DNA of 64,000 nucleotides. Source: Bacteroidota bacterium. Lineage in GTDB: Bacteria > Bacteroidota > Bacteroidia > Flavobacteriales_D > Sanyastnellaceae. The notes below the pieces were generated by a model, which saw nothing but the letters and a program-made list of their open reading frames with translations, made no database searches and had not been told where the DNA came from. Both the position numbers and the translations under genes were made by a program. The stretch spans positions 62,001-126,000 of the forward strand of contig JAQCBJ010000001.1 in assembly GCA_027621555.1 (NCBI GenBank), written 5' to 3'. Positions within the stretch are counted from its first letter, which is position 1; each line of letters opens with the position of its first letter. Positions 31,506 through 39,523 of the stretch are shown here, in pieces.

Positions 31506-32633
31506 ATGGTCCAAGGTGAGCACTTTCCCCAGTCCTCCGCGCCCCTTTCCACCTTGCGGAACGGCACGCGCCCTGTGGTCATTGCGGGACCGTGCAGTGC
31601 GGAGAGCCGCGACCAAGTGATGGACACCGCGCGATTGCTTCATGCCCAACCCGGGGTCTCGTTCCTTCGAGCCGGTTTGTGGAAGCCTCGTACGCGCCCC
31701 AACAGCTTTGAAGGACGAGGCACCGAAGCCCTTCCTTGGCTCATGGAGGCTCAACGTGAGACGGGGTTGAGGGCGATGACTGAAGTGGCCACTCCAGAAC
31801 ACGTCGAGGCTGTCCTCGAAGCAGGCTTGAATGCCATGTGGATTGGTGCGAGGACGACCGTCAGCCCCTTCGCGGTGCAAGCCCTTGCGGATGCCTTGAA
31901 AGGCGTAGACGCTTTGGTCCTGGTCAAAAACCCGATGCACGGAGACGTCAAGTTGTGGATGGGGGCCATCGAGCGGCTGCATTCTTCCGTTCAAGGAGAG
32001 GTGGGCGCCCTTCACCGCGGTTTTTCGAGCTACGGGAGCCACGAGTTCCGGAACGCGCCCATGTGGGAGATTCCCATCGCACTGCGAGCCGAAATGCCTG
32101 AAGTCCCTCTTCTCTGCGACCCCTCGCACATCGCAGGCCGTCCGGACTTGATTCAAGACGTGGCCCAACGCGCCATGAACCTCGGCATGGAAGGCTTGAT
32201 GTTGGAGTCGCACGTCGATCCGTCCTGCGCCCTGAGTGACGCCGACCAGCAAATCACACCTGCGCAACTTCACCAGCTGCTGGCCACCCTCGAAGTCCCC
32301 ACTTCTGGGGTCGAAGGCTCCCAAGACCGGGATGCCCTTGAAGGGCTGCGCTTGCAAATCGACAGCGTGGACGAGCAGCTCATGAGGTTGTTGAGCCGCC
32401 GCATGGAACTCGCCAAGGACATCGGTGTGTTGAAGCACAAAAACCGGTGGTCGTTGCTCAGTGTGGCCCGTTGGCGCGACATCATCGCAAGCCGAACCAC
32501 GTGGGGAAGCGAATTGGGGTTGAGCCCTGAGTTTTTGGAAAAGATCTTAGGCTCGGTGCACGAAGAAAGCATTCGCGTTCAAGGCGACGAGGCCAATGAA
32601 CGCCGCGCCAACAAAGACCAAGGAGACGCCTGA
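31506..32633 (+). CDS. Bifunctional DAHP synthase / chorismate mutase
   Basis: A 375-residue fusion. Residues about 15-265 are a type I beta/KDPG-like DAHP synthase that condenses PEP and erythrose-4-phosphate: VVIAGPCSAES, FLRAGLWKPRTRP, LVKNPMHGDVKLWMGAIERL, RGFSSYG and VPLLCDPSHIAG. Residues about 285-365 are an AroQ-class chorismate mutase (LEGLRLQIDSVDEQLMRLL, RRMELAKDIGVLKHK). The same order is found in other Bacteroidota, where the mutase domain also serves prephenate feedback and tyrosine/phenylalanine synthesis. The stop codon TGA is the loop of the transcription terminator that follows. Confidence 0.93.
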   Translation: MVQGEHFPQSSAPLSTLRNGTRPVVIAGPCSAESRDQVMDTARLLHAQPGVSFLRAGLWKPRTRPNSFEGRGTEALPWLMEAQRETGLRAMTEVATPEHVEAVLEAGLNAMWIGARTTVSPFAVQALADALKGVDALVLVKNPMHGDVKLWMGAIERLHSSVQGEVGALHRGFSSYGSHEFRNAPMWEIPIALRAEMPEVPLLCDPSHIAGRPDLIQDVAQRAMNLGMEGLMLESHVDPSCALSDADQQITPAQLHQLLATLEVPTSGVEGSQDRDALEGLRLQIDSVDEQLMRLLSRRMELAKDIGVLKHKNRWSLLSVARWRDIIASRTTWGSELGLSPEFLEKILGSVHEESIRVQGDEANERRANKDQGDA

Positions 32634-32647
32634 GGCGTCTTTTTTTT
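32624..32647 (+). terminator. Rho-independent terminator overlapping the stop codon
   Basis: AGACGCC pairs with GGCGTCT around a three-base loop, which is the TGA stop of the DAHP synthase gene; eight T (32640-32647) follow. Confidence 0.85.
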
Positions 32648-32743
32648 GCCCCCTTGTAACCTTTTTGAACCACGAGGCGTAAAGGACCTCGGTTTTGGTT
32701 AACCGCGCTTACACAAGCGCATGAATCAGGCGATTTGGTTAAA

Positions 32744-32774
32744 GGGGCACCTCAAACGTGAGGGCCCCTTTTTT
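32744..32774. terminator. Bidirectional hairpin terminator between convergent genes
   Basis: GGGGC-a-CCTCA pairs with TGAGG-GCCCC around loop AACG, with one bulged A, then six T on the plus strand and TTT on the minus strand. It serves the DUF983 gene from the minus side. Confidence 0.75.
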
Positions 32775-33157
32775 CATGCTCCTGTTTTTGTGAACATCGC
32801 AAGCCAAATGGAGCGGCTCAACCGGTAAATCACCGGCAAGAGGACCACCAAAAGACTGATCCCAGTGATCAGGAAGGTCCCTGGATGCGTGAACATCCCA
32901 AATTCCATCCACCCCCACGCGTCAAAACACTTCAGCGCCACAAGCACAGCCACCCACAACGCCACCGTCAAGGCGTAACTCACGTACGCTGCGCCAAAGT
33001 AAAAACCGGGTTCGCGCTCGAAATCTTCCCCGCAACGGCTGCACGCGGTGTTCATGGTCGCGGTGTGACGCAAGTCGTAGGCGTTGGGCTTCTCAAAGAG
33101 TGTGCCTTCCCCGCATTTGGGGCAACGGTTGCGAAGGATCCAGGAGAATTTGGGCAT
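32774..33157 (-). CDS. DUF983 family membrane protein
   Basis: A 127-residue protein with an N-terminal zinc-ribbon-like pair of CxxC motifs (NRCPKCGEGTLF and TACSRCGEDF), then two membrane helices (YVSYALTVALWVAVLVAL and FLITGISLLVVLLPVIYRL). DUF983 proteins are common in Bacteroidota and alphaproteobacteria; function is unknown. ATG 33157 is taken because it matches the family start MPKFSWILRNRCPKC; a longer frame begins at 33181. It is downstream of the ABC exporter (58-base gap) and ends at the bidirectional terminator. Confidence 0.87.
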   Translation of the reverse strand: MPKFSWILRNRCPKCGEGTLFEKPNAYDLRHTATMNTACSRCGEDFEREPGFYFGAAYVSYALTVALWVAVLVALKCFDAWGWMEFGMFTHPGTFLITGISLLVVLLPVIYRLSRSIWLAMFTKTGA

Positions 33158-33215
33158 GCACAAAAGTGCATCATTCCCCACACAGTCAAGTAACTCAAGT
33201 TTCTAAGGATGTCCT

Positions 33216-35024
33216 TCAGGCTTGTTGAAGGCGGATGAGCTCCGCGTACCGCCCATTCAACGCCATCAATTCGTCGTGCGTCCCCTGCTCGGCCGCCTCG
33301 CCAGACTCCAACACCACGATAACATCCGCGGCCTTCACCGTCGACATGCGATGTGCAATGACAAGCACCGTCCGTTCACGGTACACCGTGTTCAAAGCCT
33401 CTTGAACCAGCGATTCTGATTCGGCGTCAAGGGCGGACGTCGCTTCGTCCAGAATCAACACCTCGGCATCGCGGTAAAGCGCTCGCGCCAAGGCCACGCG
33501 TTGACGCTGCCCGCCGCTGAGTTTCCCTCCCCCATCTCCTACAGGCGAATCCAAACCCAAGGCCAACGATGACGTGAATTCCGTCACATGGGCGGCCTGC
33601 GCGGCTCGCTCAATTTTCTCGGCATCCGGATGGGGATCTCCAAGCGCGATGTTTTCCGCGATGGTGCCGTGGAAGAGCCAAGCGTCCTGGGTCACCACCG
33701 CCACTTGGCGACGCCACGAAGCCCCGGAGACCTCGCGCAGGTCCTTGCCATCCACCTGGACTGAACCCGACTCGGGGTCTGCGAATTTGCTCAGCAGGTG
33801 GGCGACCGTCGTTTTTCCGGATCCGGAGGTGCCGACCAACGCCACCACTTGCCCCTTCCCCATGCTCAACGAAAGCGAACGAAGGGCGTGCCTGTCCTGA
33901 CCGGGGTAACGGTAGGAAACACGGTCAAAAGCGATGCCTTTCTCCAAGGGAAAGACTTCATCAGGACGCGCATCCGATTCCATCGTGCTGGCATCCACTC
34001 CTTCGAACAACGCCTGCAGCCGCTCCAGAGAGGCCCCACCTTTGGAGACCCGAAACCAGCCGTCCGACAACGAGCGCGCGGGTGGAATGATTTGGGAAAA
34101 GACCACGAGGTAGCCGATGAACCAATCCCCCGTCAAGGCTGACTCGCCGCTCAACACCAAGGTCCCCCCGTAGCCCAGAAGAACGGCCATCACCGACAGC
34201 GAAATGACTTCACTCATCGGCGAAGACATGGCCTCGCGGCGGTGCATTCTGCGCGTGGCTTTGAAGTGTTCCCGGTTGCGATGCCCGTACGATTCTGCGA
34301 AGTGCTCCTCTGCGTTGAACGCCTTGACAATGCGCATCCCGAGCAAGGTTTCTTCGAGGACAGAAACGAGTTGACCGAGTTCCTCCTTGCCGCGTAGGGC
34401 GTGCCGTTTCATGCGTTTGGCCCAACGGCTGATCAGCCACCCACTCACCGGAAGCAGGACAAACGCGAAGACCGTCAGTTGCCAGCTCAGCACAACCAAG
34501 GTTGTCAGGCTCACGGCAATCATCAGCGGCGCCTTGACCAGCGCCTCCATGGAACCAATGACAGAGTGCTCCACTTCCATCAGGTCGTGGGTGAATCGGC
34601 TCATGACATCCCCGCGCTTGGACTCGGTGAACCAAGTCATGGGCATGCGGAGCATGTGCTCGTACTGTTCTTGCCGCAATTCACGACTCACTGCAGAGCG
34701 GATGCCGGACATGACGTAGAGCGCAGCGTATTGGACCGCGTTTTTCAACAGGGCGAGCACGACCATGGCCACGCAAAGCGCCACCAACGCTGACCCGGCG
34801 CCTTCTTCCTGCACGAACGCGTCAAACCACCCGCTCACCTTCGAAAGCGTGCCTTCCGGCATGTCGGATGATCCTGATGCCCCAAACAGGATGCGCAAAA
34901 AGGGCACGACAGAAAGGAACGTAAACAAGGAGAGCACCGCGCTTAGCGCGTGCAACACCCCCATCAGCACCAAGGGCATGCGCTGGTGCCGAATCAATGG
35001 AAGCAAGGCCCAAACGGCCTTCAT
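33216..35024 (-). CDS. ABC exporter, fused permease and ATPase (MsbA-like)
   Basis: A 602-residue half-transporter. Six membrane helices (about 15-310) are followed by an ATP-binding domain with Walker A VGTSGSGKTT (about 398-407), Q-loop VVTQDAW, signature KLSGGQRQRVALARAL, Walker B EVLILDEATSALD and switch His IAHRMSTV. It is most like lipid/lipopolysaccharide flippases of the MsbA group and works as a homodimer in the inner membrane; multidrug or peptide export cannot be excluded. The ATG overlaps the purB stop (ATGA), so it is transcribed with purB. Confidence 0.9.
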   Translation of the reverse strand: MKAVWALLPLIRHQRMPLVLMGVLHALSAVLSLFTFLSVVPFLRILFGASGSSDMPEGTLSKVSGWFDAFVQEEGAGSALVALCVAMVVLALLKNAVQYAALYVMSGIRSAVSRELRQEQYEHMLRMPMTWFTESKRGDVMSRFTHDLMEVEHSVIGSMEALVKAPLMIAVSLTTLVVLSWQLTVFAFVLLPVSGWLISRWAKRMKRHALRGKEELGQLVSVLEETLLGMRIVKAFNAEEHFAESYGHRNREHFKATRRMHRREAMSSPMSEVISLSVMAVLLGYGGTLVLSGESALTGDWFIGYLVVFSQIIPPARSLSDGWFRVSKGGASLERLQALFEGVDASTMESDARPDEVFPLEKGIAFDRVSYRYPGQDRHALRSLSLSMGKGQVVALVGTSGSGKTTVAHLLSKFADPESGSVQVDGKDLREVSGASWRRQVAVVTQDAWLFHGTIAENIALGDPHPDAEKIERAAQAAHVTEFTSSLALGLDSPVGDGGGKLSGGQRQRVALARALYRDAEVLILDEATSALDAESESLVQEALNTVYRERTVLVIAHRMSTVKAADVIVVLESGEAAEQGTHDELMALNGRYAELIRLQQA

Positions 35025-36373
35025 CCGCGCACCAGTTTGGAGGCAAACCCGACGTAGTTGGCCGGGGTGATCACCCGAAGCTCCGCCTTGACCGCGTCGC
35101 TCACGGCCAAACCGTCAATGAATTCCGCCATGACCTCAGACGTGATCGCGCCGTGGGTGCGCGTGAGGGCCTTGAGGGCCTCGTAAGGCTCCGGGTAGGC
35201 CTCACGGCGAAGGATGGTTTGGATGGCCTCGGCGACGATGGCCCAATTGGCTTCGAGGTCGGCGACCAACTTCGCCTCGTTCAACACGAGCTTGCTCAAT
35301 CCCTTCCGGGTGGCGTTCATCGCGATCAGGCTGTGCCCCATCGGCACGCCAAGGTTGCGAAGCACCGTGCTGTCCGTCAAATCCCGCTGGAGGCGAGAGA
35401 TGGGCAGCTTCTCAGCAAAGTGAGCGAGCAAGGCATTGGCCACGCCCAAGTTCCCTTCGCTGTTTTCGAAGTCGATGGGATTGACCTTGTGTGGCATGGC
35501 CGAGGACCCCACTTCTCCAGCCACGATCTTCTGCTTGAAGTAGTCCATGGAGATGTACGTCCAAACGTCCTTGTTGAGGTCCATGAGGATGGTGTGGACT
35601 CGGCGAAGGGCGTCGCACCAAGCCGCGAGGTGATCGTACGGCTCGATTTGGGTCGTCACGGGCGTGCGCGTGAGGCCGAGTGTGCCTTCCACGAACTGCT
35701 GGCCAAACGCCGGCCAGTCCACGTCCGGGTACGCCACGTGGTGGGCGTTGAATTGCCCTGTCGCTCCACCAAACTTGGCGGCGTAAGTGGCGTTGGCCAG
35801 GGCTTCCCGTTGTCCGCGCAGACGGTCCACGAAGACTTGAAATTCCTTTCCAAGCGTGACCGGCGAAGCGGCCTGGCCGTGGGTTCTGGCCAACATGGGC
35901 ACGTTCTTCCACTCCAGCGCAAGCCGCGCCAAATCCGAAATCGTCTCGTCGAGAAGCGGCAACAGGGCCTGTTCCGTCGCCCGCTTGAGCGACAACGGCA
36001 CCGAGGTGTTATTCACGTCCTGCGACGTGAGACCGAAGTGAACAAACTCCTTCCAAGCGCCTACTCCCAGCTTTTCCATAGCGTCCTTGACAAAGTACTC
36101 CACGGCCTTGACGTCGTGGTTGGTGACGCGCTCCTTGTCCTTGATCCATTGCGCATCATCCGCCGAGAAGTTGCGGTACACGTCGCGGAAGGCCTCCACT
36201 TTGTCCATGGGGAAATCCGCCAGCTGAGGAAGTGGCATGGCGACAAGCGCCAAGAAGTACTCGACCTCCACCTCCACGCGGTGGTGAATCAGGCCGAGTT
36301 CGGACATCCAAGGAGAAAGAGAAGCGGTGTGCCGACGGTACCGACCGTCAACGGGAGAAATGGCGTCAAGCAT
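35021..36373 (-). CDS. purB: Adenylosuccinate lyase
   Basis: A 450-residue fumarase/aspartase-superfamily enzyme of the long E. coli type. It cleaves SAICAR and adenylosuccinate in purine synthesis. It starts MLDAISPVDGRYRRHTASLS and has HFGLTSQDVNNT, MLARTHGQAASPVTLGKE and the signature loop GSSAMPHKVNPIDFENSEGN with the catalytic Ser. A perfect -7 box lies 17 bases before the ATG. It shares an overlapping divergent promoter region with the MBL hydrolase at 36433. Confidence 0.96.
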   Translation of the reverse strand: MLDAISPVDGRYRRHTASLSPWMSELGLIHHRVEVEVEYFLALVAMPLPQLADFPMDKVEAFRDVYRNFSADDAQWIKDKERVTNHDVKAVEYFVKDAMEKLGVGAWKEFVHFGLTSQDVNNTSVPLSLKRATEQALLPLLDETISDLARLALEWKNVPMLARTHGQAASPVTLGKEFQVFVDRLRGQREALANATYAAKFGGATGQFNAHHVAYPDVDWPAFGQQFVEGTLGLTRTPVTTQIEPYDHLAAWCDALRRVHTILMDLNKDVWTYISMDYFKQKIVAGEVGSSAMPHKVNPIDFENSEGNLGVANALLAHFAEKLPISRLQRDLTDSTVLRNLGVPMGHSLIAMNATRKGLSKLVLNEAKLVADLEANWAIVAEAIQTILRREAYPEPYEALKALTRTHGAITSEVMAEFIDGLAVSDAVKAELRVITPANYVGFASKLVRG

Positions 36374-36390
36374 GTGCGGGAATCAAAGCC

Positions 36391-36398
36391 CAAAGGTA
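36391..36398 (-). promoter_or_regulatory. -7 promoter box TACCTTTG for purB
   Basis: Perfect TAnnTTTG; only 22 bases separate it from the opposing box at 36421-36428. Confidence 0.75.
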
Positions 36399-36420
36399 CT
36401 GAACCGGGCGGAGCCGTGGC

Positions 36421-36428
36421 TACCTTCG
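36421..36428 (+). promoter_or_regulatory. -7 promoter box TACCTTCG for the MBL hydrolase
   Basis: Ends four bases before ATG 36433. Confidence 0.7.
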
Positions 36429-36432
36429 GCGC

Positions 36433-37299
36433 ATGCGATTGCACACCATTCACACGGGGAATTTCAAGCTGGACGGCGGGGCGATGTTTGGAGTTGTTCC
36501 CAAGCAACTCTGGGCCCGGACCAACCCGCCCGACGAGCTCAACCTCTGCACCTGGGCGATGCGTTCTTTGCTTGTGGAGGTTGGCGACCGGCTGGTGCTC
36601 ATCGATTGCGGCATCGGCAACAAGCAATCGGAAAAATTCTTCAGCCACTACCACCTGCACGGTGACCATTCCCTCGATTCGAGCTTGAAGGCTGCAGGAT
36701 TTTCGCGCGAGGACATCACCGACGTGTTCTTGACGCACTTGCACTTTGACCACGTCGGAGGAGCCGTGGAGCGGCGGTCGGACGGCATGCTCGTTCCTGC
36801 ATTTCCCAACGCCACGTACTGGTCCAACGAGGCGCACTGGGGGTGGGCCACAAACCCCAACCCGCGAGAGAAGGCGTCTTTTTTGGCGGAAAACCTCCTT
36901 CCTCTTCGCGAATCTGGCCAGCTTCAAATGATTGAGCGCACAGGGCGCATCACCCAGAGCGTCATGGGGTTGCAGGGCTGGGACATCTTCTTCGCCGATG
37001 GGCACACCGAAAGTCAAATGGTCCCTTTGATTCGAACGCCACAAGGCTCCACCCTCGCGTTCATGGCGGACCTGCTTCCCAGCACAGGCCACATTCCATT
37101 GGCGTACGTGATGGGGTACGACACCCGTCCTTTGCTCACCCTTGAAGAAAAGAAGCTCTTCCTGGACACGGCCGCCGACGAAGAATGGGTGCTCTTCCTC
37201 GAGCACGATGCCGTTCACGCAGCCTGCACCGTACAGCAGACGGAGAAAGGGGTGCGTCTGAACGAAGCCGCGCCATCCTGGCAGGAACTGATGGGATGA
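36433..37299 (+). CDS. MBL-fold metallohydrolase
   Basis: A 288-residue metallo-beta-lactamase-fold hydrolase with the dinuclear metal motif LTHLHFDHVGG (H-x-H-x-D-H at about 102-107), a following TGRITQSVMGLQGWDIFFADGHTESQM (His ligand) and a late FLEHDAVHAA His. The arrangement resembles quorum-quenching lactonase/alkylsulfatase-like cytosolic MBL proteins, but the substrate is unknown. It has no signal peptide. Convergent with pyrD, two bases apart. Confidence 0.87.
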   Translation: MRLHTIHTGNFKLDGGAMFGVVPKQLWARTNPPDELNLCTWAMRSLLVEVGDRLVLIDCGIGNKQSEKFFSHYHLHGDHSLDSSLKAAGFSREDITDVFLTHLHFDHVGGAVERRSDGMLVPAFPNATYWSNEAHWGWATNPNPREKASFLAENLLPLRESGQLQMIERTGRITQSVMGLQGWDIFFADGHTESQMVPLIRTPQGSTLAFMADLLPSTGHIPLAYVMGYDTRPLLTLEEKKLFLDTAADEEWVLFLEHDAVHAACTVQQTEKGVRLNEAAPSWQELMG

Positions 37300-37301
37300 C
37301 T

Positions 37302-38324
37302 TTAAAGGCCCGCCACGATGCGCGCCGGCAGCCCAGGGCCCTCGTAGATCATGCCCGAATACACCTGAACGAGGCTTGCCCCTGCTTCGAGCTTTTCACG
37401 AGCCGCTTCCACCCCGTCAATGCCTCCGACGCCGATGATGGGGAAGCGTCCTTCGCTTTGGGTCGCCAAGTAACGCACCACTTCGGTGGATCGCGCTCGA
37501 ACCGGCGCGCCACTGACCCCTCCCGCTCCCATGTCTTCGACCTCCTCCGCAGAAGTTTGGAGTCCTTCCCGTGAGGTCGTGGTGTTCGTTGCCACCACAC
37601 CGTCGACCTTTTCCGCAATCACGATGTCGACGATGTCGTCGAGTTGACCGTCCGTCAAGTCAGGGGCAATCTTGAGAAAGACGGGGCGGTTTCCCGGGTG
37701 ATTGGCGTTGCGCTCCACGACCGCTCGAAGCAATTTGGCCAACGGCTCTTTGTCCTGCAACTCCCTCAATCCAGGCGTGTTAGGCGAGCTCACATTGACC
37801 ACGAAGTAATCGACGTGAGCATGCAAGGCGTCCACGCAAGCGAGGTAGTCGTCCACCGCCTTGTCGTTGGGAGTGATCTTGTTCTTTCCGATGTTGCCCC
37901 CCACCACCAGGCCTGCTGGACGTCGAACCAGCCTACCGGCTGCGGGGTACAACCCGTCGTTGTTGAACCCCATCCGATTCAAAATGCCTCGGTCCTCCAC
38001 CAAGCGAAACAACCGAGGTTGAGGATTGCCGCTTTGGGCACGAGGCGTTACGGTGCCAATTTCCACAAACCCAAACCCAAGCATCTCCAACGCCGGCAGC
38101 CAACGCGCATCTTTGTCGAAGCCCGCGGCCAGTCCGACCGGGTTGGGAAACGTCAAACCGGCGACTGTGACTTCCTTGCCGGCATTGCGTTTGGCCGACC
38201 TTTTCCGCATCCACCACCTCACTCCCGGAACGCTTGATGCGAACGACAACATGTCCATCGCCGCGTAGTGCGCACGCTCCGGAGACATCAGGAAAAACAG
38301 GGGTTTCAGCAGCTTTTGATACAC
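37302..38324 (-). CDS. pyrD: Quinone-dependent (class 2) dihydroorotate dehydrogenase
   Basis: A 340-residue FMN enzyme that oxidises dihydroorotate to orotate and passes electrons to quinone in the membrane. It begins YQKLLKPLFFLMSPERAHY, the membrane-entry helices of class 2, then FPNPVGLAAGFDKDA, GFGFVEIGTVTPR, NRMGFNNDG, NVSSPNTPGLR (catalytic Ser), VFLKIAPD, TNTTTSREG and GVGGIDG. GTG 38324 is chosen as start: it gives the usual length, and a -7 box (TACTTTCG) ends exactly four bases before it. The frame remains open to 38441, but that would run through the promoter. Confidence 0.93.
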   Translation of the reverse strand: MYQKLLKPLFFLMSPERAHYAAMDMLSFASSVPGVRWWMRKRSAKRNAGKEVTVAGLTFPNPVGLAAGFDKDARWLPALEMLGFGFVEIGTVTPRAQSGNPQPRLFRLVEDRGILNRMGFNNDGLYPAAGRLVRRPAGLVVGGNIGKNKITPNDKAVDDYLACVDALHAHVDYFVVNVSSPNTPGLRELQDKEPLAKLLRAVVERNANHPGNRPVFLKIAPDLTDGQLDDIVDIVIAEKVDGVVATNTTTSREGLQTSAEEVEDMGAGGVSGAPVRARSTEVVRYLATQSEGRFPIIGVGGIDGVEAAREKLEAGASLVQVYSGMIYEGPGLPARIVAGL

Positions 38325-38328
38325 GCCG

Positions 38329-38336
38329 CGAAAGTA
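38329..38336 (-). promoter_or_regulatory. -7 promoter box TACTTTCG for pyrD
   Basis: Ends four bases before GTG 38324 and supports that start. Confidence 0.65.
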
Positions 38337-38425
38337 ATCTGCCCCACCACTCTTGCCCGCTTTTTGTGAATAACCCTGTGGATAGCGTTCATGAATCCCA
38401 CCTTCCCTCGCCTGAAAGGAGGTCC

Positions 38426-38433
38426 TAGCTTTG
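38426..38433 (+). promoter_or_regulatory. -7 promoter box TAGCTTTG for the gene at 38444
   Basis: Perfect TAnnTTTG ten bases before ATG 38444. Confidence 0.7.
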
Positions 38434-38443
38434 AATCCCAAGG

Positions 38444-39022
38444 ATGAAGAACCTGGGACTACTCAGCTGGCTTTCAAAGAAAAAACTCACCGACGAACAG
38501 GTGGCGAACATCTTCGTCAACACCTCGTTCGAAACGGTCGAGCAGGGCTGGCCCCAGGTGGCAGAATTCTTGAACGCTGCGCCCGAGTTCGACAGCAGCC
38601 CTAGCCTCGACACAGACGACTACGGCAGGTTTCTCATGATTGTCGTTTCCGCCAACCTCGGGCTGATCCCCAAGCACTTTGACCCCGGGGTGGACCGAGC
38701 CATCATCCAGCGGTGCTGTGCGAAGTTTGGGTTTGCCTTGGGCCTCCCCCCTGACGCCTTCGCAAAGAAGGTCAAAGAGTTCCGCAGCTTTATGAAGGAG
38801 ATCAACCGCCCGAGCAAAAACACGCTCACCGCGATGACGCGGGCGGTGTGCTACAAGTACGGCGTGATTGCCCACCAGGAGCCTTACTTCCGGGACATGA
38901 ACGTGCCCAATCCCATTCTCCAAAAGAACCTCCGAGAGGTGATGGAACACTTCCTGTGGGATTGGGAAGACTTTGTCGACCAGTACCGCGTGGTCCTTGC
39001 TCCTTCAGAAGAGCAAGCCTGA
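38444..39022 (+). CDS. Conserved-looking cytosolic protein, unknown function
   Basis: A 192-residue, mostly helical soluble protein that I do not recognise. It has no signal peptide, no membrane helix and no metal- or nucleotide-binding motif. Features are a basic N-terminus (SWLSKKKLTDEQVANIFVN), a central segment with two adjacent cysteines (IQRCCAKFGFALGLPPDAFAKK) and an acidic end. A perfect -7 box and normal codon use support it as a real gene. It stands between pyrD and smpB and ends directly against the smpB stop. Confidence 0.72.
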   Translation: MKNLGLLSWLSKKKLTDEQVANIFVNTSFETVEQGWPQVAEFLNAAPEFDSSPSLDTDDYGRFLMIVVSANLGLIPKHFDPGVDRAIIQRCCAKFGFALGLPPDAFAKKVKEFRSFMKEINRPSKNTLTAMTRAVCYKYGVIAHQEPYFRDMNVPNPILQKNLREVMEHFLWDWEDFVDQYRVVLAPSEEQA

Positions 39023-39463
39023 TCAGTCCATCATGCGTGCGATGTCCCGAGAGACATCTTTCTCCTTCAGAGACTCTCGCTTGTCGTGCAGCTTCTTGCC
39101 CTTGGCCACGGAGAACTTCAATTTCGCGTAGCCGCTTTTGGCGACAAAAAGCAGGGTGGGCACCAACGTGACCCCGACGTCTTTCACTTTCTTCTCGAGC
39201 TTCTTCAGCTCCGTGCGTTGGAGCAACAACTTGCGCTTCTGGCGAGGGTCTTGCGGCATGTAGCCTGCGTTGGGGTACTCCGCCACGTACATGTTGTGCA
39301 CCCAAAGCTCCCCCTTGTCAAACCGACAGTACGACTCGGTAATGCTGGCCTTGCCCCCGCGAATGGACTTGATTTCCGAGCCAGACAGGACAATTCCGGC
39401 CGTGAATTCGTCCGTCAAAAAGTAGGTGTACGAAGCCTTCTTGTTTTTGATCTCCACGGCCAT
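39023..39463 (-). CDS. smpB: SsrA-binding protein SmpB
   Basis: A 146-residue RNA-binding protein that brings tmRNA to stalled ribosomes for trans-translation. It has NKKASYTYFLTDEFTAGIVL, GSEIKSIRGGKASI, KGELWVHNMYVAEY, RKLLLQRTELKKL, LVPTLLFVAKSGYAKL and the basic tail GKKLHDKRESLKEKDVSRDI. Full length. The tmRNA gene itself is not in this window. A -7 box (TAACTTCG) ends four bases before the ATG. Confidence 0.96.
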   Translation of the reverse strand: MAVEIKNKKASYTYFLTDEFTAGIVLSGSEIKSIRGGKASITESYCRFDKGELWVHNMYVAEYPNAGYMPQDPRQKRKLLLQRTELKKLEKKVKDVGVTLVPTLLFVAKSGYAKLKFSVAKGKKLHDKRESLKEKDVSRDIARMMD

Positions 39464-39467
39464 GAAG

Positions 39468-39475
39468 CGAAGTTA
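39468..39475 (-). promoter_or_regulatory. -7 promoter box TAACTTCG for smpB
   Basis: Ends four bases before ATG 39463. Confidence 0.6.
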
Positions 39476-39523
39476 CGTCGCCCGAGGTTGGATGCGCGGC
39501 TGTTCCTTCTGAACTTGCTTGCG

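Noticed and set aside
34997-36688. 563-codon plus-strand open frame over purB
   Set aside because: Entirely antisense to purB, with shadow-type composition and no recognisable motif.
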